Source of the DNA: Betaproteobacteria bacterium
GTDB taxonomy: Bacteria; Pseudomonadota; Gammaproteobacteria; Burkholderiales; SG8-39
Length of the DNA: 7,611 nt
Assembly (NCBI GenBank): GCA_029858545.1
Contig: JAOUFA010000169.1
Coordinates: 1 to 7,611, forward strand
Reading direction: 5' to 3'
Shown: one piece after another, positions 1 to 6,162 of the stretch
Numbering within the stretch: the stretch's first letter is position 1
Layout of the letters: every line of letters starts with the position of its first letter
Program-made: the position numbers and the translations under genes
Notes under the pieces: model-generated
What the model was told of the DNA's origin: nothing
The model's input: only the letters and a program-made list of their open reading frames with translations
The model's database searches: none

Positions 1-152
1 TGAAGGAACGCGACCGGTTGTACGCGCGCGCCGATCTTTCGCTCGACACCTCGGGCAAACCGCTCCGGCAGGCGCTGGGCGAACTGAGAGTGCGCCTGCA
101 TGGAATCATTACCCGGGACGCGCCACGCAATCTGTCGCTTTCGACACGCTGA
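1..152 (+). CDS. boxR: C-terminus of probable BoxR, benzoyl-CoA-responsive regulator (5' end outside window)
   Basis: Reading frame 3 is open from the window edge (first full codon at 3) to the TGA at 150-152, giving 49 visible residues. The segment RDRLYARADLSLDTSGKPL resembles the end of shikimate-kinase-fold proteins, where a conserved 'R..LY...AD..vDT' stretch precedes the last helix. BoxR proteins of the box pathway join an N-terminal XRE-type helix-turn-helix domain to a C-terminal shikimate-kinase-like domain that binds benzoyl-CoA and relieves repression (established for Azoarcus BoxR). Same-strand position 47 nt before boxC is why BoxR is preferred over a true shikimate kinase AroK. 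The DNA-binding domain is not visible, so the assignment rests on the tail and context. The short gap suggests cotranscription with boxC. Confidence 0.72.
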   Translation, partial: KERDRLYARADLSLDTSGKPLRQALGELRVRLHGIITRDAPRNLSLSTR

Positions 153-186
153 ACGGCGCTTTGCGCCAGTACACCCCGGAATTTCG

Positions 187-195
187 TAAGGAGGT
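187..195 (+). promoter_or_regulatory. Strong Shine-Dalgarno site fixing the boxC start
   Basis: TAAGGAGGT is nearly the full anti-16S complement and lies 4 nt before the ATG at 200. It selects this ATG over the in-frame TTG at 161, which has no comparable site. Confidence 0.85.
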
Positions 196-199
196 CTTA

Positions 200-1870
200 A
201 TGAACGCACCCCTGCCAGCAGGCGGATTTCTCGTCAGCTTCGATACCCATCCCGGGCGCTACAGCCACTGGAAACTCACCTGCGAAGGCGAGATCGCGAC
301 TCTCCTCCTCGATGTTGCCGAGGACAAGGGACTCGTACCGGGCTACAAGCTCAAGCTCAATTCCTACGACCTGGGAGTCGACATCGAGTTGCACGACGCG
401 CTCAATCGCGTGCGCTTCGAACATCCCGAGGTCAAGGCGGTAATCATGACCAGCGGCAAGAGCCGCATGTTCTGCTCCGGCGCGAATATCTATATGCTCG
501 GCACGAGCACCCATGCCTGGAAGGTGAACTTCTGCAAGTTTACCAACGAGACGCGTAACGGCATCGAGGATTCGAGTGAACGGTCCGGGCTCAAGTTCAT
601 CGCGGCACTAAATGGCACGACCGCGGGCGGTGGCTACGAACTCGCGCTCGCCTGCGACGAAATCGCACTGGTTGACGACCGGTCGACCACGGTCAGCCTG
701 CCCGAGGTGCCTCTGCTTGGCGTCTTGCCGGGCACCGGTGGACTGACGCGACTGATCGACAAACGAAAGGTACGGCGAGACCTTGCCGACATCTTCTGCA
801 CCACCGCCGAGGGCGTGCGAGCCGATCGCGCGAAGGAGTGGAAACTCGTCGATTCGACGGCTAAACCGCAGGGCTTCGCCGACCTGATCAAGAACCGCGC
901 ACTCGAACTCGCCAAGCGTTCCGACCGCCCGGGCGGCAAGGGCGTCGCGCTCACCCCGATCGAGCGCACGATTGATGAGTCGGGATATCACTACACGACG
1001 GTCGACGTGCAACTCAACGCCACCGCGCGCACCGCGACGATCACCGTCAAGGCGCCCGAGGGCGCTCTCCCCGCCACGCCGGAGGCGATCCTCGCGGCGG
1101 GCGCCAAATGGTGGCCGCTCAGGCTCGCGCGCGAGCTGGACGACGCGATCCTGATGCTCAGGCACAACCATCTCGATATTGGCCTGTGGCTGCTGAAAAC
1201 CCGCGGCAAGCCCGAAGCGGTACTCGAATCCGACCGCCTGCTCGAATCCCATGCCGCACACTGGTTCGTGCGCGAGACCATCGGAATGCTGCGTCGCACG
1301 CTTGCACGTCTCGATGTTTCATCGCGCTCGATGTTCGCGATCATCGATCCGGACTCGTGCTTCGCCGGCACGCTCGCGGAACTGATGCTCGCCGCCGATC
1401 GCAGCTACATGCTGCAACTGCCCGAGGATGGCGCCGGTGCGCCGCGTATCGCGCTCTCGGTCTTCAATTTCGGGACTTTCCCGACGGTAAGCGGTGCAAC
1501 GCGCATTCAAGCGCGCTTTTGCGAGGATCCGGTGCCGGTGGCAGCGGCCCGCGAGGTGCTCGGTGAGATGCTCGACGCGCATGATGCGCGCGACCTGGGA
1601 CTGGTCACGGCGACCCCCGACGATCTCGACTGGGAGGACGAAATCCGCCTCGCGATCGAAGAACGCGCAAGCCTCTCACCCGATGCGCTCACCGGCATGG
1701 AGGCAAGCCTGCGTTTCACCGGGCGCGAAACCATGCTGACGCGCATTTTCAGCCGGCTTTCCGCGTGGCAGAACTGGATCTTCATCCGTCCCAATGCGGT
1801 CGGCGAAACGGGCGCACTCAAGGTCTACGGTACCGGCGCCCGGGCAAAATTTAACTGGGACCGTGTTTGA
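200..1870 (+). CDS. boxC: BoxC, 2,3-epoxybenzoyl-CoA dihydrolase (benzoyl-CoA-dihydrodiol lyase)
   Basis: The 556-residue protein is full length for BoxC (about 550-560). It acts in the cytoplasm in aerobic benzoate degradation: it adds two waters to 2,3-epoxybenzoyl-CoA, opening the ring to 3,4-dehydroadipyl-CoA semialdehyde and formate. It belongs to the crotonase superfamily and contains two crotonase-like halves. In the first, FCSGANI (91-97) and NGTTAGGGYELALACDE (138-154) match the CoA/oxyanion-hole region, and LPEVPLLGVLPGTGG (167-181) is the typical crotonase segment. The second half is more diverged, with SCFAGTLAELMLAADRSY near 386-403. The C-terminus (NWIFIRPNAVGE...VYGTG...FNWDRV) is characteristic of BoxC. 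The start is the ATG after TAAGGAGGT. It lies between probable boxR and boxB on the same strand. No frameshift or internal stop is present. Confidence 0.95.
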   Translation: MNAPLPAGGFLVSFDTHPGRYSHWKLTCEGEIATLLLDVAEDKGLVPGYKLKLNSYDLGVDIELHDALNRVRFEHPEVKAVIMTSGKSRMFCSGANIYMLGTSTHAWKVNFCKFTNETRNGIEDSSERSGLKFIAALNGTTAGGGYELALACDEIALVDDRSTTVSLPEVPLLGVLPGTGGLTRLIDKRKVRRDLADIFCTTAEGVRADRAKEWKLVDSTAKPQGFADLIKNRALELAKRSDRPGGKGVALTPIERTIDESGYHYTTVDVQLNATARTATITVKAPEGALPATPEAILAAGAKWWPLRLARELDDAILMLRHNHLDIGLWLLKTRGKPEAVLESDRLLESHAAHWFVRETIGMLRRTLARLDVSSRSMFAIIDPDSCFAGTLAELMLAADRSYMLQLPEDGAGAPRIALSVFNFGTFPTVSGATRIQARFCEDPVPVAAAREVLGEMLDAHDARDLGLVTATPDDLDWEDEIRLAIEERASLSPDALTGMEASLRFTGRETMLTRIFSRLSAWQNWIFIRPNAVGETGALKVYGTGARAKFNWDRV

Positions 1871-1927
1871 GCGCGTCGAGCACATACGGCGCCCCCCACC
1901 GAACTTCATCTTAGACAGGACCACAGC

Positions 1928-3352
1928 ATGACTATCGACTACGCGGAAAAGATCCCCAACAACGTGAACCTCTCCGGCGACCGAACCCTGCAACGCGCGC
2001 TCGAGCACTGGCAGCCGCACTTCCTCGAGTGGTGGCAGGGAATGGGCCCGACCGATTTTCAAAATTCCGATGTCTATCTGCGTACCGCGGTGTCGGTCGA
2101 CGCCGAGGGATGGGCGCAGTATGGCGCGGTCAAGATGCCCGACTACCGCTGGGGAATCTTTCTTGCCGACGCGGTGCCCGATCGCCGCATCGGTTTCGGT
2201 GACAGCATGGGCCAACCCGTCTGGCAGCAGATTCCGGGAGAATACCGCTCCACGCTGCGCCGGCTGATCGTCACGCAGGGCGATACCGAGCCCGCCTCGG
2301 TCGAACAGCAGCGCCTGCTTGGCCACACCTGCCCGTCCCTGTACGATCTGCGCAACCTCTTCCAGGTGAACGTCGAGGAAGGCCGGCACCTCTGGGCGAT
2401 GGTCTATTTGTTGCACGCCTACTTCGGACGCGACGGTCGCGAGGAGGCCGAGGAATTGCTTGCGCGCCATTCCGGCGATGCCGACAAACCGAGGATTCTC
2501 ACCACCTTCAATGAACCGGTTTCGGACTGGCTGTCGTTCTACTGCTTCACCTATTTCACCGATCGCGACGGCAAGTATCAGTTGAAAAGCCTCGCGGAAT
2601 CTTCCTTCGATCCCCTGTCGCGCACCTGCCGCTTCATGCTGACCGAGGAGGCACACCACATGTTCGTCGGCGAAACCGGCATCGGACGCGTGGTGAAGCG
2701 CACGCTCGAAGTGATGAAGGAACTGGGCAGCGACGATCCGGCGGCGCTGCGACGCGCGGGCGTCGTCGATCTGCCGCTGCTGCAGAAGTACCTGAATTTC
2801 TGGTGTTCGTCGTCACTCGACCTGTTCGGCTCGGAGATTTCGTCGAACGCGGCGGCGAGCTTCGCGAACGGGTTGAAGGGACGGCCCGACGAAGAACGCT
2901 ATGAAGACCACGTACTGCGCGAGGCGAAATTCCGCATCGAGTCGCCCGATGGCAAAGGCGGTCTCAACACCGAGGAAATTCCAATGCTCAATGCGCTCAA
3001 TGAAGTCATGCGCGAGTCCTACCTGAAGGACTGCGAAATTGGCCTCAAGCGCTGGAACCGTCAGATCGAGCGCGCCGGATACGACCTGCGTCTAAGCCTG
3101 CCCTCCCCGCACTTTCGGCGCTCGATCGGCGCCTGGGTGGGACAGCCGGTCACTCCCGAGGGCAAGATCATTCCCCAGCAAGAGTATGCACGCCGGGTCA
3201 GCGACTGGCTGCCGACCGAGGCCGATCGTGCCTATGTGCAATCGCTCATGCAGAAAGTGGCGCAGCCGGGAAAGATGGCGGCCTGGGTCGCGGCTCCCGA
3301 CCGTGGCATCAACAACCTGCCCGTCGAGTACGAATACGTGCATTTGAGCTGA
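1928..3352 (+). CDS. boxB: BoxB, benzoyl-CoA 2,3-epoxidase (diiron oxygenase subunit)
   Basis: The 474-residue protein has the usual BoxB length. It is the oxygenase component that converts benzoyl-CoA plus O2 to 2,3-epoxybenzoyl-CoA, with electrons from the NADPH-dependent reductase BoxA. Diiron carboxylate ligands are visible as two E-x-x-H pairs, E151-H154 (VEEGRHLWAMVY) and E241-H244 (LTEEAHHMFVGETG), with E121 and D212 as the remaining likely ligands. From memory, these are offset by one from the ligands of Azoarcus evansii BoxB (E120, E150, H153, D211, E240, H243). The start is the ATG at 1928 with CAGGA (1916-1920) 7 nt upstream, and the gap from boxC is 57 nt with no obvious promoter or terminator, so the two are probably cotranscribed. 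The protein is intact. BoxA is not encoded downstream. Confidence 0.95.
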   Translation: MTIDYAEKIPNNVNLSGDRTLQRALEHWQPHFLEWWQGMGPTDFQNSDVYLRTAVSVDAEGWAQYGAVKMPDYRWGIFLADAVPDRRIGFGDSMGQPVWQQIPGEYRSTLRRLIVTQGDTEPASVEQQRLLGHTCPSLYDLRNLFQVNVEEGRHLWAMVYLLHAYFGRDGREEAEELLARHSGDADKPRILTTFNEPVSDWLSFYCFTYFTDRDGKYQLKSLAESSFDPLSRTCRFMLTEEAHHMFVGETGIGRVVKRTLEVMKELGSDDPAALRRAGVVDLPLLQKYLNFWCSSSLDLFGSEISSNAAASFANGLKGRPDEERYEDHVLREAKFRIESPDGKGGLNTEEIPMLNALNEVMRESYLKDCEIGLKRWNRQIERAGYDLRLSLPSPHFRRSIGAWVGQPVTPEGKIIPQQEYARRVSDWLPTEADRAYVQSLMQKVAQPGKMAAWVAAPDRGINNLPVEYEYVHLS

Positions 3353-3380
3353 TCGCAATCGCCCGGCGTCGACCAGTTGG

Positions 3381-3398
3381 CGCGTCCGGCCGGGCGCG
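3381..3398 (+). repeat. Near-perfect 18-nt GC palindrome after boxB
   Basis: The two halves, CGCGTCCGG and CCGGGCGCG, pair throughout except for one T-G wobble. It lies 28 nt after the boxB stop and has no T tract. It could be part of the transcript end together with the next hairpin, or a chance GC palindrome. Confidence 0.4.
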
Positions 3399-3405
3399 GA
3401 ATCAG

Positions 3406-3433
3406 GAAGAAGCCCGCAAGCGCGGTCTTCTTC
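3406..3433 (+). terminator. Candidate terminator hairpin downstream of boxB
   Basis: GAAGAAG (3406-3412) pairs with CTTCTTC (3427-3433). One C/T mismatch follows, then four more pairs (CCGC/GCGG) closing on an AAGC tetraloop. The 3' arm is pyrimidine-rich, but no clean run of U follows, so termination efficiency is uncertain. The position, 54 nt after the boxB stop and before the non-coding leader of the next gene, suits the end of a boxCB transcript. Confidence 0.5.
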
Positions 3434-3487
3434 GCAAGACAGGATACACTCCTCCGGATCAACCTGAGCGCCCGCTCGCCCGCGCCC

Positions 3488-3503
3488 AGGCACGCATCCA
3501 GCA
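3488..3503 (+). promoter_or_regulatory. Weak sigma-54-like (-24/-12) promoter candidate
   Basis: AGGCACG-CATC-CAGCA aligns with the consensus TGGCACG-N4-TTGCW with the invariant GG and GC in exact register (GG-N10-GC). The -24 element matches 6 of 7, but the -12 element is CAGCA rather than TTGCA. Sigma-54 promoters are known for pilus genes in proteobacteria, which makes the position plausible. No good sigma-70 pair was found nearby. A chance match is quite possible. Confidence 0.28.
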
Positions 3504-3523
3504 TATTGCAAGGTATTGCAAGA
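3504..3523. repeat. 10-bp tandem repeat, TATTGCAAGG then TATTGCAAGA
   Basis: Two adjacent copies share nine identical bases at a spacing of one helical turn. The repeat is AT-rich in a GC-rich surrounding and starts right after the sigma-54-like site. It could be a binding site for a protein contacting one face of the DNA. Confidence 0.6.
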
Positions 3524-3696
3524 ATTGACCGGTAAAAAGCGGGAGTGCGGGGCGACGCGCCCGACACCTGATCGGTTTGGTAAAAGTCCGTAAGAAATGG
3601 AGGCTTGGCGCTCCAAAGCACTGGCGCAAATTCGCGCGCAGTCTATCGTTACATTCCATGGCAAACATCGCACCGAGGGAGCGACTTCAAGGCACC

Positions 3697-6069
3697 ATGT
3701 TCATCAACTTCGAATGGCCGCTGCCGAAATTCTATGAGTTGCCCAGGGAGGCAGAAGCAACCGGACCCGAGCCGGCGAGTCTGATGCTGATGCGCGGGCA
3801 ATCCCTGAACGGGTCACTCACCCGGTTTCTCGCGGACACCGGCGTCATAGAATTCCTTCCCGCGCGCGGACGCGCCAACATCGAGATCCCGTTCGCCGAT
3901 GTCAAGGCGCTCAGACTCACGCGCCCGTTGCGCATCAAACCGAGAATTTCGGAAATCGAGCAACGCTCGGGCGAGCGCGTACGGCTCCCCGAAAAGCTAC
4001 CGTTCAAGGTGGAATTCAAGGACGGCGACGCACTCAGCGGTGAAACGGTGGGCTTCGATCTGCAGTCATTCGGGTTGTTCCTCTACATCCAGGGAGAGGA
4101 CAAACTGGTGCAACGCACCTTCGTTCCGTCCAGTGCGATTCAGGCGCAGCAAATCGGCAGGCCGCTCGGTGAAATGCTTGTTACGGAAAATCTCATTACC
4201 CCGACTGCCATCGAGTCGGGACTGGACGAGCAGCGGGTCCTGCGCTCGCAAAAGCTCGGCGACATCCTGGCCGAATCCGGCGTGATCTCGGCCGAGGAAC
4301 TCCACAAGGAAATCGCCCGCCAGCGCCGGATGCCGATGAAGAAGCTCGGCACCGCGCTGATCGAAATGGGGCTGATCCGGGACGAGCAACTGGTCCAGGC
4401 GCTCGATCGCCAGAAGGGCAATCGCAGCAAGCCGCTCGGCGAGATACTCGTCGAAAGAGGTCACATCACGCAACAGGACCTGCTGCGCGTGATGACCAAG
4501 AAGCTCGGCATTCCCTCTGTGGATCTGAAGAAATTCCGCATCGACCCGGAGACCGTAAAGATGGTGCCGGACCGGATCGTGCGCGAACACATCCTGGTGC
4601 CTTTGTGCATGGACGGCTCGGCACTCGTGGTGGCGATGGAGAACCCTCTCGACCCCTTGCCGATCGAGCGCATTCGCTTCCTTACCCAGGGCCCGGTGGT
4701 GCCGGTGATGGCGAGCCGCGAGGACATCGTCCGCACCGTCGATCATCTCTATCCGCCCCAGGTAACGACGGACCGCATCGACGACCTGGCGACGCAGCTG
4801 GCAACGGAGTCCGCCGATGAGCCCGACGACGACGCGCAGATCCTGGACTCCGACAACACACTCGTTCGCATGGTCAATGCGATGATTCTCGACGCGCACG
4901 CGGCGCGCGTCTCCGACATTCACGTCGAAACCAATCCCGGCAGGAAGAACGTCACGATACGCTTTCGCAAGGACGGCATGCTGCAGGATTACCTTGAGGT
5001 ATCCGCCAGTTTCCGCAGCGCGATCGTCTCGCGGATCAAGATCATGGCCGGCCTGGATATCGCCGAGCGCCGCATCGGCCAGGATGGACGCATCAAGTTC
5101 GGGCAGTTCGGTCCCGCGCGCCTCGATCTCCGCGTCGCCACGATTCCAACCCAGAATGGGCTGGAGGACGTCGTGCTGCGCCTGCTTCACAGCGGCGAAC
5201 CGCTGCCGCTCAACCAGATCGGGCTGCGCGAGCCGGTGGTCGAACAGGTGCGCCAGCTGCTCACGCGTCCCTACGGCCTGATTCTGGTATGTGGTCCCAC
5301 CGGTTCGGGCAAGACCACCACCCTGCACTCGCTGCTCGCGGTGCTCAATTCTCCCGACCGCAAGATCTGGACCGCCGAAGATCCGGTGGAAATTACCCAG
5401 CCGCGCCTGCGCCAGGTGCAGGTCAATCCGCGCGCCGGCTGGACCTTCGCCGCCGCACTGCGCTCGTTCCTGCGCGGCGATCCGGACATCATCATGGTGG
5501 GCGAAATGCGCGACGCGGTCACCGCGTCGATGGCGATCGAAGGCTCGCTCACCGGACACGTGGTGCTCTCGACCCTGCACACCAACAGCGCACCAGAAAC
5601 CGTCGTCCGCCTGCTTGAAATGGGGATGGACCCCTTCAGCTTCGCCGACTCGCTCACCGGCGTGCTTGCGCAGCGCCTGGCGAGAAAGCTGTGCGACAAA
5701 TGCAAGATACTGACCGTCCCATCCAAGACGGAACTCGCTGAACTCGTGAAAGAGTACTGCTTCGAGACGCCGCTCGACGAAAAAACGGTGATGCACGAAT
5801 GGCGCGAGCGCTATGGGAACGATCTGCGCATCGCGCAGGCGCGAGGCTGCGACGTGTGCAAACAGTCCGGACACGCCGGTCGAATCGGCTTGCACGAACT
5901 CCTCGTGTCGACTCAGGACCTGCGGCCGCAGATCCGGCGCCGCGCATCGGCGGACGAACTGCGTGAGGCGGCAATCCGCAAGGGCATGCGCACTCTCAAG
6001 CAGGATGGCATCGAGAAATGCCTGGAGGGCATCATCGATCTGGCCGAGGTCCGCGCGGTGGCGGCATAA
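3697..6069 (+). CDS. PilB/GspE/MshE-family secretion ATPase with four MshEN-type repeats
   Basis: The protein has 790 residues from the ATG at 3697. Longer in-frame starts are ATG 3658 (803 aa) and TTG 3577 (830 aa). I chose 3697 for a weak AAGG 4 nt upstream and because earlier codons look non-coding. Family members power assembly of type IV pili or type II secretion pseudopili as cytoplasmic hexamers. Domains: a duplicated small domain (about 32-74 and 105-154); four 24-residue MshEN-like c-di-GMP-binding motifs starting at 156, 186, 216 and 246; a GspE N-terminal-type domain (about 270-352); then the ATPase. ATPase motifs: Walker A GPTGSGKT (533-540), Asp box AEDPVE (560-565), Walker B DPDIIMVGEMRD (595-606), His box TGHVVLSTLHTN (619-630), and zinc-site cysteines 666, 669, 718 and 721. 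All look functional. Usual relatives have about 560-600 residues, so the N-terminus is unusually long. No pilC, pilD, pilin or gsp gene is nearby, so its machine is unknown. No specific symbol is justified. Confidence 0.93.
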   Translation: MFINFEWPLPKFYELPREAEATGPEPASLMLMRGQSLNGSLTRFLADTGVIEFLPARGRANIEIPFADVKALRLTRPLRIKPRISEIEQRSGERVRLPEKLPFKVEFKDGDALSGETVGFDLQSFGLFLYIQGEDKLVQRTFVPSSAIQAQQIGRPLGEMLVTENLITPTAIESGLDEQRVLRSQKLGDILAESGVISAEELHKEIARQRRMPMKKLGTALIEMGLIRDEQLVQALDRQKGNRSKPLGEILVERGHITQQDLLRVMTKKLGIPSVDLKKFRIDPETVKMVPDRIVREHILVPLCMDGSALVVAMENPLDPLPIERIRFLTQGPVVPVMASREDIVRTVDHLYPPQVTTDRIDDLATQLATESADEPDDDAQILDSDNTLVRMVNAMILDAHAARVSDIHVETNPGRKNVTIRFRKDGMLQDYLEVSASFRSAIVSRIKIMAGLDIAERRIGQDGRIKFGQFGPARLDLRVATIPTQNGLEDVVLRLLHSGEPLPLNQIGLREPVVEQVRQLLTRPYGLILVCGPTGSGKTTTLHSLLAVLNSPDRKIWTAEDPVEITQPRLRQVQVNPRAGWTFAAALRSFLRGDPDIIMVGEMRDAVTASMAIEGSLTGHVVLSTLHTNSAPETVVRLLEMGMDPFSFADSLTGVLAQRLARKLCDKCKILTVPSKTELAELVKEYCFETPLDEKTVMHEWRERYGNDLRIAQARGCDVCKQSGHAGRIGLHELLVSTQDLRPQIRRRASADELREAAIRKGMRTLKQDGIEKCLEGIIDLAEVRAVAA
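4162..4503 (+). repeat. Four in-frame 90-nt protein repeats (MshEN c-di-GMP-binding motif)
   Basis: Within the ATPase gene, the pattern [K/P]LGxx[L]xxxGx[I]xxxx[L]xxx[L]xxQ starts at residues 156, 186, 216 and 246 (numbering from 3697), each copy 24 residues with a 6-residue spacer. Copies 2 and 3 keep the central Gly and terminal Gln. Copy 1 has Asn instead of Gly, and copy 4 ends in Lys instead of Gln. In MshE of Vibrio cholerae, two such motifs in tandem bind one c-di-GMP (established). Here there are enough motifs for two units, or one functional central pair. Confidence 0.8.
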
Positions 6070-6097
6070 CTGATCGCCCCAGCGGAGTGGCCACGCC

Positions 6098-6110
6098 GCG
6101 GCGCTGCCGC
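6098..6110. repeat. Small GC hairpin GCGGC-GCT-GCCGC after the ATPase gene
   Basis: A perfect 5-bp stem with a 3-nt loop lies 28 nt after the ATPase stop. There is no T tract. It is a weak candidate for a 3' end or an accidental hairpin. Confidence 0.3.
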
Positions 6111-6127
6111 CTGACAGGCTTTGCGGG

Positions 6128-6162
6128 TAGCGGCCCGACCGCCCTGAATCCTGCGGCCGCTA
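6128..6162. terminator. Inverted repeat between convergent genes, possible bidirectional 3' end
   Basis: TAGCGGCC (6128-6135) is perfectly complementary to GGCCGCTA (6155-6162) across a 19-nt spacer. The right arm includes the stop codon of the minus-strand transporter. Its place between converging genes suits an RNA 3' end, but there is no U run and the loop is long. Confidence 0.3.

Larger units (their letters stand above)
3353..3696. other. Non-coding region between boxB and the secretion ATPase gene
   Basis: The 344-nt stretch has no convincing gene. In order it holds an 18-nt palindrome (3381-3398), a hairpin (3406-3433), a short inverted repeat GAGCG-CC-CGCTC (3466-3477), a weak sigma-54-like site (3488-3503) and a 10-bp tandem repeat (3504-3523). 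The ATPase frame stays open back to a TTG at 3577, but that extension (positively charged, no ribosome binding site) looks non-coding. An in-frame ATG at 3658 also lacks a ribosome binding site. Confidence 0.6.

Noticed and set aside
161..199. In-frame TTG at 161 as the boxC start
   Set aside because: It lies just after the boxR stop without a ribosome binding site, and the added residues include the very strong Shine-Dalgarno that serves the ATG at 200.
608..1261. 217-codon open frame on the minus strand inside boxC
   Set aside because: Antisense to conserved crotonase motifs, with low-complexity arginine- and glycine-rich product; no independent support.
1676..2659. 327-codon open frame on the minus strand across the end of boxC and into boxB
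   Set aside because: It spans two well-supported genes and shows no domain or ribosome binding site; a GC-driven shadow.
3526..3554. TTGACC (3526-3531) as a sigma-70 -35 box for the ATPase gene
   Set aside because: No -10-like hexamer lies 16-18 nt downstream; that stretch is GC-rich.
4162..4503. Regular 90-nt spacing considered as a DNA-level tandem repeat or CRISPR-like array
   Set aside because: The periodicity is in the protein motif only. The nucleotide copies are clearly diverged, in frame and coding.
4066..5895. 609-codon open frame on the minus strand opposite the ATPase gene
   Set aside because: It lies wholly inside a gene with intact Walker, Asp, His and zinc motifs. The antisense product is rich in His, Arg, Ala and Gln with no recognisable domain, typical of antisense frames in GC-rich coding DNA.
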